DNA of 64,000 nucleotides. It comes from Paraburkholderia sp. LEh10. GTDB lineage: Bacteria; Pseudomonadota; Gammaproteobacteria; Burkholderiales; Burkholderiaceae. Position numbers and translations under genes: made by a program. Every line of letters starts with the position of its first letter. Within the stretch, counting starts at the first letter, position 1. The stretch spans positions 80,201 through 144,200 of the forward strand of contig NZ_JAGIPX010000019.1 in NCBI RefSeq assembly GCF_017814945.1. Reading direction: 5' to 3'. The notes under the pieces are model-generated. The model saw nothing but the letters and a program-made list of their open reading frames with translations, was not told the origin of the DNA and searched no databases. Below are positions 36,057 to 45,241 of the stretch, one piece after another.

Positions 36057-37172
36057 ATGTCTGCCGAAACGACACCTGCCCAGGGTTTCCCAACGCCGTG
36101 CACGCGCTGCGGCGGCGTGTTGTATCAGCATGTCGAATTCTGCCCTTACTGCGGCGCCGACCATCCTCTCGACAGAACCCAGCGCAGGCGCGCCGGCACA
36201 CAGTTGAGAGCCGTCGATCCACACGCGCCGCTTGCCTCCGTCCCCGAAGAGTCCGCCGAGCGGCCGCAATTCGCGTCGCCGGACATCGGTGCCGCGCCGC
36301 TCGACGCTGCGCAGCCGCTATGGCAAACGGCAGGACGATGGATCGTCACGCGCGGCATCGTGCTGCTGCTCTTCATACTGGCGCTCGGCTACGCGGGCTA
36401 TCTGCTGCTCGGTGACAACCACAAGCAGGACTCGGGCAGCGACGAAACGGCGAACAGCGCGGCCAACAGCGCGAACAGCGCGAGCACGTCGGGCGGCTCG
36501 ATTTCGCCCTATACGCCGCAGCCCGCGCGCAGCACGCCGAGCGTCAACGTGACGACCGTGCCCGCCGCGAAGACGGCGCCCGTGCCTCCCATCGCGCCGC
36601 CGCGTCCGCGCATCGTTCAGCACTACCGGGATGTGCCCGATGCGTTGCGCGCGGCTCGTACGGGCCTTGCGCACAACAATCTCGCGGACGCGAAGGCGGC
36701 GTTGTCCGATGCGCTGTCGGTCGAGCCCGCCAACAGTGACGCGTTGCAGATGCAGGCCGATCTCAAGGACCGCGAAAACAGGCGCGACGTCGCGCTCGGC
36801 GTTGCGAACACCTGTGCGAAAGACAAGTTGTGGGGCTGCGTGCGCGATCGCGCATCGCAGGCGCTCGCGCTCGACGTCAGCAGCGCCGATGCGCAGGCGC
36901 TGCTCGAACGCGTGATTCTGTCGACAGGATGGAAACCGCTGACGAGCGCCGCCACGCCCACGCCGCGCCCCTCGCGGCCCGCCGCGAGCGCGACGGTCCC
37001 GCCTTCTCCATTGACGTCCGGCATGCCCGGAAGCAACGCCGCGGCAAACACGGCAACGAATGCGGCAACGGGCACTGCGGCGAGCGCCGTCGACGCGCTC
37101 GACGCGCAGATGCGCGCAATCCGCGAATCGGGTTGGAAACATGCGCCGACGGGCGCAGCGAAAAAACAGTAG
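36057..37172 (+). CDS. Zinc-ribbon membrane protein with Ala/Pro-rich linkers and helical repeat
   Basis: 371 aa from the ATG at 36057. N-terminal zinc ribbon CTRCGG ... CPYCGAD (Cys15, 18, 29, 32 region), a single membrane helix around 97-116 (IVLLLFILALGYAGYLLLG), a low-complexity Ser/Asn/Ala/Pro linker, then a TPR-like segment (DVPDALRAARTGLAHNNLADAKAALSDALSVEPANSDALQMQADL) and a second Pro/Ala-rich tail. Ribbon inside, repeat outside the inner membrane. No named function. It precedes the TAXI protein gene by 119 bp on the same strand. Confidence 0.72.
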   Translation: MSAETTPAQGFPTPCTRCGGVLYQHVEFCPYCGADHPLDRTQRRRAGTQLRAVDPHAPLASVPEESAERPQFASPDIGAAPLDAAQPLWQTAGRWIVTRGIVLLLFILALGYAGYLLLGDNHKQDSGSDETANSAANSANSASTSGGSISPYTPQPARSTPSVNVTTVPAAKTAPVPPIAPPRPRIVQHYRDVPDALRAARTGLAHNNLADAKAALSDALSVEPANSDALQMQADLKDRENRRDVALGVANTCAKDKLWGCVRDRASQALALDVSSADAQALLERVILSTGWKPLTSAATPTPRPSRPAASATVPPSPLTSGMPGSNAAANTATNAATGTAASAVDALDAQMRAIRESGWKHAPTGAAKKQ

Positions 37173-37291
37173 AGCAACGTCACGCAATCGACAAAACGAA
37201 GCGACTCAACGTATTGCAAGCCTGATGCAACGGTACATGCGCGTCAGCTGTCGCGCGCATGCTGTTCAACACACCACAAGGTAGGTCGACC

Positions 37292-38398
37292 ATGCTCAAA
37301 ACAATACTGACGGGATTGACGGGACTCTTGAGCTTATTGATCGCATCCCTGACGATGGCTGCCGGGGGCCCCGCGCATTACAAGATCGTCACGGGGCAGG
37401 AACGCGGCACGTACATCCAGATCGGCGCCGACCTCGCAAAGTACGTCGCGCAACCCGCGGGCATAGACCTGGAAGTGATGCCGTCGAAAGGCTCGGCGGA
37501 GAATGTGCAGCGCATGCGTTTCGAGCCGGGCGTGAAGCTCGCACTCGTGCAATCGGACGTCTACCAGGCCTACATCGACATGGCGAACTCTGGGAACGTC
37601 GACGCGGGAACGACGATCCGTCCGCTGCGGCTCATCATGCCGCTCTACAACGAGGAGATCTATTTCGTCGTACGCAACGATTCGCCGATGACGACGATGA
37701 ACGAGATCAAGGACAAGGTCATCAGCATCGGCCCCATCGGCAGCGGCACCGCGCAGTCGGCGACAACGCTCTACCGGCTGATGTTCAACGAGCCGATTCC
37801 CGAGCAGAACGTGCAGAGCCTGAGCAACGAAGACGCCATTGCCGCGCTCGTCGTGAAGAAGATCGACGTGGCCGTCATCGTCGCGGGACAGCCCGCCAAG
37901 CTCTTCACCGACATGAACCCCGATCTGCTCGCGCAGATCCGCGTCTTGCGCGTCGATCCGAATGTGCCTGAAACGGCGCGCGCGAAGCAAACGTATTTCC
38001 CCGCGACGATCCGTCAGGGCAGCTATCCGAACTGGCTGAAGGAAGACGTGCCGACCCTGACCGTCAAGGCCTTTCTCGTCACCTACGATTACGGCCTGCG
38101 CGACACCGTGAGCAATCTGAACCGCTTCGCCGACTCGCTGTGCGAGAACTTCGACGTCCTTCAGGAAAAGGGCCATCCGAAGTGGAAGCAGGTAAAGCTC
38201 GAACTGCCGCCGCTGACGAAAGGCTGGCAATACTATCCGCCTATCGAGCGGCACTTGCGCTCGTGTATCGCGCATCGGGCTTCGATGGCGGCAGGCGGCA
38301 CGACGACCTCGACGGCGACGTCCGCGCAGCCGCCCAAGGCGAACAAGCAGCGCCCGTGTTCCGATCAGGAACGGCTGCTGCTGTTGTGCGGCAAGTGA
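37292..38398 (+). CDS. TAXI family TRAP transporter solute-binding protein
   Basis: 368 aa. Signal peptide (TGLLSLLIASLTMA), then the TAXI opening YKIVTGQERGTYIQIGADLAKYV and the AENVQRMRFEPGVKLALVQSDVYQAYID core, ending with GWQYYPPIERHL. Periplasmic binding protein for small organic acids, normally with a fused DctQM (4TM-12TM) membrane protein. No membrane component is present nearby, so it is an orphan. The last ~50 residues (TTTSTATSAQPPK ... CSDQERLLLLCGK) with two extra Cys are not part of the family fold. AAGGTAGG before ATG. Confidence 0.88.
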   Translation: MLKTILTGLTGLLSLLIASLTMAAGGPAHYKIVTGQERGTYIQIGADLAKYVAQPAGIDLEVMPSKGSAENVQRMRFEPGVKLALVQSDVYQAYIDMANSGNVDAGTTIRPLRLIMPLYNEEIYFVVRNDSPMTTMNEIKDKVISIGPIGSGTAQSATTLYRLMFNEPIPEQNVQSLSNEDAIAALVVKKIDVAVIVAGQPAKLFTDMNPDLLAQIRVLRVDPNVPETARAKQTYFPATIRQGSYPNWLKEDVPTLTVKAFLVTYDYGLRDTVSNLNRFADSLCENFDVLQEKGHPKWKQVKLELPPLTKGWQYYPPIERHLRSCIAHRASMAAGGTTTSTATSAQPPKANKQRPCSDQERLLLLCGK

Positions 38399-38431
38399 CG
38401 GCCGGCTCGCGCGACGTGCGGGAGCCCGTCG

Positions 38432-38466
38432 ACGCCACGGCGCGGTAAAAGCCGTGGCGTTTTTAA
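38432..38466 (+). terminator. Intrinsic terminator after the TAXI gene
   Basis: Perfect 10-bp stem ACGCCACGGC / GCCGTGGCGT with a 9-base loop and a TTTTAA tail, 33 bp past the stop. The tail overlaps the end of the convergent exporter gene. No T-tract on the other strand. Confidence 0.85.
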
Positions 38467-39566
38467 TGCGCCGTCGCTGTCGCCGTCACCGCCAGATGCC
38501 CCGCATGCATATCGCTCAAGCGGCACAACAGGATGCCGTAGCCGGTCAGATGCCCCAGATAGACACTCGTGAACACACCGGGCGCGGGCAGCGTCTCGAC
38601 GAGATCCTTCAACGCGCCCATTTCTAGCGGCCGCTCGTCGAGCGGCAGACGCTCGACGCGCAGATCGGCCGCGAGCGCGAGCTTCCGATGCGCGTCGACC
38701 AGCTTTCCGAGCCCGGCCAGAAACGCCGCGCGCCATTGCGGATCGAGCGCGGCGAACTGCTCGTGAAACGTGTCGGCCGTCTCCAGAAAATTGACGAGCG
38801 AATCGAACAGTTCGTGATAGGCCCAGAACAGCGGCAGCCGGTCGCGATTGCGCTCCAGATGCGGCGACAGCCACGCCTGCTGCAAATCCAGCTTGAGCAG
38901 GCCGTGCGCCTCCTTCAGCTGGGTGCTCGAATTGCGCAGCCTGTCCGCCAGCGATTTCAAACCGCCCCGTTCGAACTGCCCCGACGCGAGATGCCGGAGC
39001 GCCTGCACGGCCTCGTCGTTGCCGTCGTTGACGAGGATATTCGCCCAGAAACCGTGATCGGGCGGAAACGCGATCTGCTGGATGATGAAGCCGAGCAGCA
39101 TCCCCAGCACGACGCCGATCAGCCGCTGTTCGAGAAGGGGCAGATGTTCGCCCGTGTAGAGCACGAGCGTCATCGGGATCGTGAGGCTCGTCATCTGGAA
39201 CAGCGACGGCCTGAGACGCACGACCGCGAAGATCACGAACGGCAACAGCAGCGCGCCGAGCCACAGATGCGGCGCAGTCAGCCACATGACCAGCGTGGCG
39301 ATCGGCATCGCGACCACGTTCGACATCACGCGCCGATAGAAGTAGCCGCGCGCAGCCGAGATAGAGCTGCCCAGCGCGAGCGTCAGCATCGTCGAGCTGG
39401 CGAGCGCAACGGCCGCCTCGGGAAAGCCGAGGTTATAGGGAATCGAGAATCCGATCCAAAGCCCGAGCGCGAGCTTGACGTACTTGGCCGTTTCCGAAAG
39501 GGAGAAGCGCGCGAGTGCGCGGCGAAACGGCGTCAGCGGCTTGTGAAAATACGCAGCGGATGACAT
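38463..39566 (-). CDS. FUSC/aromatic acid exporter family membrane protein
   Basis: 367 aa. N-terminal half is a hydrophobic FUSC-type domain with about six helices (KYVKLALGLWIGFSIPYNL ... AAVALASSTMLTLALGSSISAARGY ... TLVMWLTAPHLWLGALLLPFVIF ... VLGMLLGFIIQQIAFPP); the C-terminal half is a cytoplasmic helical domain (from about 180). The family exports aromatic acids or related weak acids. The start MSSAAYFHK at 39566 has GGAG upstream; 57 further in-frame codons upstream are not family-like. No MFP partner gene adjoins. Confidence 0.82.
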   Translation of the reverse strand: MSSAAYFHKPLTPFRRALARFSLSETAKYVKLALGLWIGFSIPYNLGFPEAAVALASSTMLTLALGSSISAARGYFYRRVMSNVVAMPIATLVMWLTAPHLWLGALLLPFVIFAVVRLRPSLFQMTSLTIPMTLVLYTGEHLPLLEQRLIGVVLGMLLGFIIQQIAFPPDHGFWANILVNDGNDEAVQALRHLASGQFERGGLKSLADRLRNSSTQLKEAHGLLKLDLQQAWLSPHLERNRDRLPLFWAYHELFDSLVNFLETADTFHEQFAALDPQWRAAFLAGLGKLVDAHRKLALAADLRVERLPLDERPLEMGALKDLVETLPAPGVFTSVYLGHLTGYGILLCRLSDMHAGHLAVTATATAH

Positions 39567-39812
39567 GGAGGCTCCTGCCACGGAGAAGGCGATGCACGCG
39601 CATGCATCGATAGCGGCAATCGTTTCACGTTTCTTCACTGCCGCGCCGTCTACAGTCCCGTCGAATTGTACCGGCCTGCCTGCCGCCCGCGATACCGTGA
39701 TGCGCGAGCGCCCCGCCATCCAACCGGGCGCGGCCATTTTTGACTGGCTTCATTTCCGCGCGCGCCACAGGCATAGTGACGTGTTTCCAGATTCGACACA
39801 GCAACCGACACA

Positions 39813-40379
39813 ATGAGCGAGAGTTCCCCCGCCACCGCGCCCGTCATTCGCGACGCCACCGACGCCGATTTCCCCGCCATCCAGGCCATCTACGCGCATC
39901 ACGTGCTGACGGGCGTTGCTTCGTTCGAAGAGACACCGCCGTCAGTCGGGGAATTGCAGAAGCGCCGCGCCGCCGTGCTCTCGCACGGCCTGCCGTATAT
40001 CGTTGCCGTCCTCGACGGGAAAGTCGCGGGCTACGCGTACGCGACGCTCTACCGTCCGCGCATCGCCTATCGCTACACCATCGAAGATTCGATCTATATC
40101 GACAACGCCTGCCGGGGACGCGGCGTCGGGCGGGCCTTGCTCGCGACGCTGATCGAACGGTGCGAACAGGGTCCGTGGCGGCAGATGATCGCCGTCATCG
40201 CGGACGGCGGTCGCGGCGGTTCTTTGTCGCTGCATCGGAGCGCCGGGTTCGAGCTCGTCGGCACGTTGAAGGCGGTCGGCTTCAAGCACGGCCGCTGGCT
40301 CGACTCGACGGTGATGCAGCGCACGCTCGGCCACGGCAGCGAAGCGCTGCCCGTGGACGCCGAAGCCGGCAGTCAATGA
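39813..40379 (+). CDS. GNAT N-acetyltransferase, phosphinothricin acetyltransferase type
   Basis: 188 aa. IRDATDADFPAIQAIYAHHVLTGVASFEE is the Pat/YncA opening; acetyl-CoA loop DNACRGRGVGRALLATLIERCE (motif A, RGRGVG), then SLSLHRSAGFELVGTLKAVGFKHGRWLDS. Acetylates a small amine such as phosphinothricin or methionine sulfoximine; in nature probably amino-acid analogue detoxification. Convergent with the next gene. Confidence 0.9.
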   Translation: MSESSPATAPVIRDATDADFPAIQAIYAHHVLTGVASFEETPPSVGELQKRRAAVLSHGLPYIVAVLDGKVAGYAYATLYRPRIAYRYTIEDSIYIDNACRGRGVGRALLATLIERCEQGPWRQMIAVIADGGRGGSLSLHRSAGFELVGTLKAVGFKHGRWLDSTVMQRTLGHGSEALPVDAEAGSQ

Positions 40380-40434
40380 AGCTTGCGGCCGCGGCTTTCG
40401 AAACCCGCCTCGCCGCGATGCGCGAAGCGAGGCT

Positions 40435-40989
40435 TCAGGCGAGCGGCAACGTACGCGTGAACATGGTCGGATAGTCGATGACGAGACCGTCTTCGTCGAC
40501 CTTCAGCTCGGCGGCAAAGCCCGTTCCGATGCCTTCGTAGCGGTATTCCTTGCCCGGCTCGACACAGGTGTATGCCTGCTCGACCCGCGAAATCTGCAGA
40601 TCGGGCGTCGAGATGAACGCGACGGCAATCGGCTCGCGCGCGCCTTTGGCCAGTTGCAGCCGGCGGATCGGCAGTGTGTTCGTGTACGGCGTCGCGGCGA
40701 TGTCGATATCGATGCAGCCCGCCAGTTGCGCCAGCACGAGTCCGTGGCCGTCGTGCCAGTTGCCCTCGCCGTCGCCGTGCAAGTCGAGTTCCGGGCCGCC
40801 GATCACCTTCAGCCACGCGTGCAGCGTGCGCCACTGCAGATCGCATTTCACGCGATAAAAGAGGCCGTACGCGCGGCCGCCGCGCTCGCCGACCAGCGCG
40901 CTCTCGGCATGAAAGCCGTCGGCGCGCGCGTCGAACGCGAGATGTTCGACGCCTTCGCTCTCTTCCGAGGTCCATCGCACTTCACGCAT
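40435..40989 (-). CDS. Putative glycolipid-binding domain protein (PF06475-type)
   Basis: 184 aa. MREVRWTSEESEGVEHLAFDA and GRAYGLFYRVKCDLQWRTLHAWL are the signatures of the small putative glycolipid-binding family (like Pseudomonas PA1994). The fold is a half-barrel related to LolA/LolB-like lipid carriers, but there is no signal peptide, so it is cytoplasmic. AAAGGAG before the ATG. Function unproven in the family. Confidence 0.8.
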   Translation of the reverse strand: MREVRWTSEESEGVEHLAFDARADGFHAESALVGERGGRAYGLFYRVKCDLQWRTLHAWLKVIGGPELDLHGDGEGNWHDGHGLVLAQLAGCIDIDIAATPYTNTLPIRRLQLAKGAREPIAVAFISTPDLQISRVEQAYTCVEPGKEYRYEGIGTGFAAELKVDEDGLVIDYPTMFTRTLPLA

Positions 40990-41369
40990 GAATCCGTCTC
41001 CTTTGCGCTCGCTGGAAGTCAGGGACGCACGCCGCGTGCCTGTCCGCTGCGGCGCGCGCGACGCCTGACATCGTAGCGCGATCGATCGGTGGCGGGGGAT
41101 TGCCGGGCGTGCGGGGGCCGTCGAAGTATTGGCGCATTCCGGCGCATTCCGGGGCGTTCTCCCGTCCGACACTTCGAAAGCCGTCGCGGCCATCGTCCGC
41201 GCAGCACGTACTGGCGCAAATAGCGGCTATCAACGCTTATGCATGCCATTGGCCGTCCCCGTGGCCTATGCTCGCGTTTCATCAGCCTCGATGCCTATGC
41301 GCCGCGCGAACCCCGTCTCGCGCGGCTTTGTCGCGTGTTCGTCAGTTCAGCCGGGTCCTTATCGCCGTC
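40990..41369. other. Divergent intergenic region
   Basis: About 380 bp between the glycolipid-binding protein gene and the urea transporter gene. It has a direct repeat (GGCGCATTCC twice, 11 bp apart, near 41130). No gene supported. Confidence 0.4.
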
Positions 41370-42281
41370 ATGTCCACCGTACTCCATCAAGAACCCTTCG
41401 CCGCGCTGCGCACGCTGCTGCGAGGCCTTGGCCAGATCGTCCTGCAACGCGATGCGTCGACGGGCGCATGCGTGCTCGCCGCGTGGCTCGTCTGCGAGCC
41501 GCGCCTCGCCTGCGCGGCGCTGACGGGTGCGATTGCAGCGAACGTCGGCGCCGTGCTGCGCGGCTACGACCCACACGACACGCGCGACGGACTTCACGGC
41601 TTCAACGGCGCGCTGGCGGCGCTCGCCGCGTTCACGTTCATCGCCGATGACGCCACTGCCATCGCCGTCGCGATACTCGCGGCGACGGCCGTTGCGTGGA
41701 TGCTCGGGCCGTGGCAGCGGCTGTTGCGTTCGCGCGGCCTCGGGTTCTATTCGAGCCCGTGCCTGCTGGTGACGTGGGCATGGCTGCCGCTCGCGCATCT
41801 GACGCCCGTGCGCGCAGCGGCCAGCGCCTCCGTCTCGTGGACGTCGCTTGCAGGCGGCGTGCTGGCGGGCGTCGCGCAGACGTCGTTTGCCTCGACCGCG
41901 CTGGCGGGTCTGCTGATACTCGCCGGCATTGCGCTGTCGTCGGTGCGATGCGCGCTGTTCGCGCTCGCCGGCGCCGCTTTCGCGACGCTTGCGCATTGGC
42001 TCGCCGGCGCGGATGGCGCGTCGCTGCTCGCGGGCCTGTCCGGATTCAACGGCGCGCTCGCGGCGCTCGCCCTCGCCGACTGCGGCGCGCTGGCGGCGGC
42101 GGGTGGCGTGCTCGTCTCGATCGTGCTGCAACTCGCAGCGGCTCATCATGGCGTGCCGGCGTTGAGCGCGCCATTCGTCATCGCGACGTGGACGATACGC
42201 TCGCTCATGCGCGATACTCTGCGCGAAGCGACGAGCAGCAACGCAGGCGTCGCACATCGCGCCGCCTTGCCGAAACGATGA
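41370..42281 (+). CDS. Urea transporter
   Basis: 303 aa, ten or so membrane helices in two related halves. The repeated signature is visible twice: GLHGFNGALAALAAF (first half) and GLSGFNGALAALALAD (second half), with the SSPCLLVTWAWLPL segment between. This is the UT/Yut family that lets urea pass the inner membrane down its gradient. No urease genes are in the window. The upstream part of the open frame (41100-41369) is non-coding. Next gene starts 47 bp later on the same strand. Confidence 0.85.
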   Translation: MSTVLHQEPFAALRTLLRGLGQIVLQRDASTGACVLAAWLVCEPRLACAALTGAIAANVGAVLRGYDPHDTRDGLHGFNGALAALAAFTFIADDATAIAVAILAATAVAWMLGPWQRLLRSRGLGFYSSPCLLVTWAWLPLAHLTPVRAAASASVSWTSLAGGVLAGVAQTSFASTALAGLLILAGIALSSVRCALFALAGAAFATLAHWLAGADGASLLAGLSGFNGALAALALADCGALAAAGGVLVSIVLQLAAAHHGVPALSAPFVIATWTIRSLMRDTLREATSSNAGVAHRAALPKR

Positions 42282-42328
42282 AGCGGCCATTCAACGCAAT
42301 CAGTTCCGCACGCCGGAAAGGAGACGTC

Positions 42329-43105
42329 ATGTCGTTCGCTCACACGCCCACGGGCCGTGTCGCGCAATCGCGCCCCATGTCGGACGCCGAACGGCGCACC
42401 CGCGTCGATCTCGCGGCCGCCTACCGGCTCGCGGCGCTCAACGGCTGGGACGATCTCGTCTACACGCACATCTCCGCGAGCGTGCCCGACGAGCCCGGCC
42501 ATTTCCTCATCAATCCGTTCGGGCTGTCATTCGATGAAGTCCGCGCGTCGAACCTGGTGAAGATCGATATCGAAGGCAATATCGTCGGCGCGAGCGAGCA
42601 TCCCGTGAATGCGACGGGCTTCGCGCTGCATGCCGCCGTGCATGCGGCGCGCGCCGACGCGTTCTGCGTGATGCATCTGCACAACACGGCGGGCATTGCC
42701 GTGTCGCTGCAAAAGGACGGCCTGCTGCCCGGCTCGCAGCATGCGCTGCGCTTTCATGGCTATCTCGCGTATCACGACTACGAAGGCCTCGCGTTCACGC
42801 CGGCCGAAGGCGAACGGCTCGTCGCCGACCTCGGTGACAAGCCCGCGATGCTGTTGCGCAATCACGGCACGCTGACGACGGGCCGCACCGTCGCGGAAGC
42901 CTATGTGCTGATGGCCACGCTGATCAAGGCATGCGAGATCCAGTTGCAGGCGCAGGCAGGCGGCCGTCCGCTCGTGCTGCCGTCCGAGGCCGTGGCCGAG
43001 CGCACGGCAGCGCAGCTCTACGACGGCGGTGCGATAGAAGGCGCGATCGAGTGGCCCGCGCTGTTGCGCAAGCTCGATCGCCTCGACGCGTCGTTCAGGG
43101 ATTGA
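42329..43105 (+). CDS. Class II aldolase/adducin family protein
   Basis: 258 aa. Class II aldolase head domain: DLAAAYRLAALNGWDDLVYTHISASVP (phosphate loop), zinc site residues in FCVMHLHNTAGIAVS (HLH) and LLRNHGTLTTGRTVAEAY (NHG), all present. AAAGGAGA before ATG. The family includes fuculose/ribulose-phosphate aldolases and decarboxylases, but this branch (SxVP-EPGHFLINPFG) has no firm substrate. Lies between the urea transporter and a tautomerase gene with short gaps, probably one message. Confidence 0.85.
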   Translation: MSFAHTPTGRVAQSRPMSDAERRTRVDLAAAYRLAALNGWDDLVYTHISASVPDEPGHFLINPFGLSFDEVRASNLVKIDIEGNIVGASEHPVNATGFALHAAVHAARADAFCVMHLHNTAGIAVSLQKDGLLPGSQHALRFHGYLAYHDYEGLAFTPAEGERLVADLGDKPAMLLRNHGTLTTGRTVAEAYVLMATLIKACEIQLQAQAGGRPLVLPSEAVAERTAAQLYDGGAIEGAIEWPALLRKLDRLDASFRD

Positions 43106-43147
43106 CCTCGATTCACTTCGTTTCAACTCACTTCAAGGAACACGGAC

Positions 43148-43333
43148 ATGCCCACTTTCCATATCGAGCTTTTCGAAGGCCGCACCGTCGAGCAGAAGCG
43201 CCAGTTCGTCGAAGCGATCACGAAGGCGACCTGCGAATCGCTGAACGTCGAGCCGAACTCCGTCGACATCATTCTCATCGATGTCAAACGTGAGAACTGG
43301 GCGACGGGCGGCAAGCTGTGGAGCGAAGCTTAG
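43148..43333 (+). CDS. 4-oxalocrotonate tautomerase family protein
   Basis: 61 aa. MPTFHIELFEGRTVEQKRQF with Pro at position 2 (the catalytic N-terminal Pro1 after Met removal) and the NVEPNSVDIILIDVKRENWATGGKLW end typical of the 4-OT superfamily. Acts as a keto-enol tautomerase. AAGGAACACG upstream. 42 bp after the aldolase gene. Length is standard. Confidence 0.88.
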   Translation: MPTFHIELFEGRTVEQKRQFVEAITKATCESLNVEPNSVDIILIDVKRENWATGGKLWSEA

Positions 43334-43485
43334 TAAGGCTTGGCGGGTTTTCCGGGTGTCTGGATTCTGGCGTCGTTCAATAAAAATCCAAATTTCGTCC
43401 AAAATCACGACGCCCGGATCTTCGCTTCGGTCCATTCCCGACCGCGCCTCTAGCGCCACATCCGGCGACAAGGGGGAGCGTGAGC

Positions 43486-43749
43486 TTACCGTGGAAACCC
43501 ATCTTTGATTGCATCGCGCGCACGCCGTTCACAGTCCTGTATAGCGCCCTCTTCGCTGCCGAAGACACATCCGAAGCCGATCCAGTAAGCCTTCATACCC
43601 TCAAAGATATGCCGTCCGTCGAGCCTTGAAATAGACGCAATCGAACGATAGCCGTCGAGAACGGATCCTTGCGGCTTGTGAGGAACCCACTCCTCCGCCG
43701 CGTTCAGGATGATCCTATAGGGCGGAGCTTTGATCTCACGGTCATGCAT
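43486..43749 (-). CDS. Hypothetical protein
   Basis: 87 aa: MHDREIKAPPYRIILNAAEEWVPHKPQ ... HIFEGMKAYWIGFGCVFGSEEGAIQDCERRARDAIKDGFPR. A GGGGAA site sits upstream of the ATG and the amino-acid composition is protein-like. No family recognised. The last part (DCERRARDAI) suggests an amphipathic helix. It opens the accessory region and is separated from its neighbours by decayed sequence. Confidence 0.55.
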   Translation of the reverse strand: MHDREIKAPPYRIILNAAEEWVPHKPQGSVLDGYRSIASISRLDGRHIFEGMKAYWIGFGCVFGSEEGAIQDCERRARDAIKDGFPR

Positions 43750-43884
43750 AGCTGTTCCCCCAAAAAATTTTTATAGAACATTGACATGACCAACTGGACC
43801 ACTCCGTGCGAAACCTATCGTTAGAACTCGATCCGCGATGCCGAACGGCTAACGCAGCACCGCAAAGATGGAAGGAGATAAGGC

Positions 43885-44440
43885 ATGAGCGCGATGACCG
43901 TGGCGGTTGACGACCCGACGGTTCGCCGGGGCCGCAGGTCCTAAATCATTTTGGACTGCCACGCATTGTCCGTGGCAAATTTGTACGCGCTGCGCTCTAC
44001 CCGTCTGGCCACGCGCCAGTCGCATCCGATTCGGTCCTCCCTGACAACGACGGCGATCTGTTGAACTTCGCTCGCGAGCGCGGCGATGTCGTGTGCGCGT
44101 GGCGATTGAACGCAAAGCCTGAACACGCCGCCTGGTCTTGCCCGATGCCGGCGCACGCCTCTGGTGTCTCGGCACAACCAGGGACGGTGCGCCCCGACAC
44201 CCACTTTACGTTCGCACGGATCAGCCATCAATCGAATGGCGCGCTAAGGATTATTGTCGCCGCTATCGCGGCATCCCTGGAGAAGGAAGATAAGGCATGA
44301 CTACGGCAGCGCGGCTGCTGTCTATCGTCCACGGGCGCATTGCCGGAACGCAAGGCGATCAGCCGCTTATCGAATGGAGCCGGAGAGCACGAAGAAAAGT
44401 CTTCGGGTTCAACCGATCGTCGAAAATACAAACCGCCTAC
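43885..44440 (+). pseudogene. Decayed coding remnants with two similar translation starts
   Basis: Two starts share the block GATAAGGCATGA (ATGs at 43885 and 44297), each preceded by GAAGGA. The first opens MSAMTVAVDDP and stops after 19 codons; a shift into the next frame gives about 130 codons with good codon use (NHFGLPRIVRGKFVRAALYP ... SLEKEDKA) ending TGA over the ATG at 44297 (ATGA coupling). The second reads MTTAARLLSIVHGRIAGTQG before running antisense into the gene at 44437-44850. It looks like a small operon broken by a frameshift; family unknown. Confidence 0.35.
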
Positions 44441-44850
44441 GCGATATGTTCATCGCACCACTGGATCGCCCATCGTTGCGCGGCTTCGAAAGCGGCGGCG
44501 TCGGAGGAATAGGCGCCCAGATCGCCAGAATACTTTACCTCGACGGCCTCGCCGCCCGTCAAGGCCCGCTGGCGGATCTTCGCTCTGGCGTAATAGCGTC
44601 CACCTTCTTCGAGGGGCGACGCGTCGATATGGAACTGTTTATAGTCGAACTGCATGGCTGCCTCCGAACAGTTGCTCTGCTCTTCATCGCGTTGGATAAG
44701 CTGCGGACGACCCGTTGAGTCTGGACCTGCGTTCACCAGCTCGTTTCTGTAATCACAGTCGCGACAAATGAAAAAAAATCCGCCTTCGTCGGATTGGGCT
44801 TCGACTTCATCGAAGACAAATCGCGCATTGCAGTTTCGGCAATTCCACAT
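44437..44850 (-). CDS. Hypothetical protein with N-terminal zinc ribbon
   Basis: 137 aa from an ATG with GGAG upstream. MWNCRNCNARFVFDEVEAQS ... FFICRDCDYRNEL holds a CxxC/CxxC ribbon (Cys4, Cys7, Cys29, Cys32 region). The second half (YKQFHIDASPLEEGGRYYARAKIRQ ... FEAAQRWAIQWCDEH) looks like a small alpha/beta domain of the kind found in many Burkholderia hypothetical proteins. No function assigned. Confidence 0.6.
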   Translation of the reverse strand: MWNCRNCNARFVFDEVEAQSDEGGFFFICRDCDYRNELVNAGPDSTGRPQLIQRDEEQSNCSEAAMQFDYKQFHIDASPLEEGGRYYARAKIRQRALTGGEAVEVKYSGDLGAYSSDAAAFEAAQRWAIQWCDEHIA

Positions 44851-44941
44851 GGCTATCTCCGACGGCGCTTTCTCCGCTTTGCCGGTTGCCTGGGGTACTG
44901 AGGGTCGGCGTGGCAATCCAGACCTCGTGCTCTTAAAGCGA

Positions 44942-45238
44942 CTAGTTAGTACGGGCGCCCGCAGCGTCTCTGGATACGATTCTAACGCGGGAAACCCGTG
45001 TTGATAGCGTCTCGCGCCCGCTGCGCACCATCGCCCAAGTGCGCGGCGCACTCAATGATCCTATGGTGGCCAGTGCAAGAAACAGCACGACCCGAATCCA
45101 CGGCACACCGCCGGTGATCGTGTTGAAGACAATATCAAAACCTGCCTTCGACGCAATCAGCGCACCGCCGAGCAGACGCGTGCCGGCCGGTAGCCAGCTC
45201 GATTGAGGCGAGTTTTCGCGGAGCGCGTGAGTACTCAT
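44942..45238 (-). CDS. Small hypothetical membrane protein downstream of the sigma-54 activator
   Basis: 98 aa; one likely membrane segment (WIRVVLFLALATIGSL, about 46-61) and a basic C-terminus. Starts 3 bp after the activator stop, so it would be co-transcribed with it. The ribosome site is weak and no family is recognised. Confidence 0.45.
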   Translation of the reverse strand: MSTHALRENSPQSSWLPAGTRLLGGALIASKAGFDIVFNTITGGVPWIRVVLFLALATIGSLSAPRTWAMVRSGRETLSTRVSRVRIVSRDAAGARTN

Positions 45239-45241
45239 CGA

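Noticed and set aside
41696..42328. Upstream extension of the class II aldolase frame
   Set aside because: Overlaps the urea transporter in another frame; AAAGGAGA and family start are at 42329.
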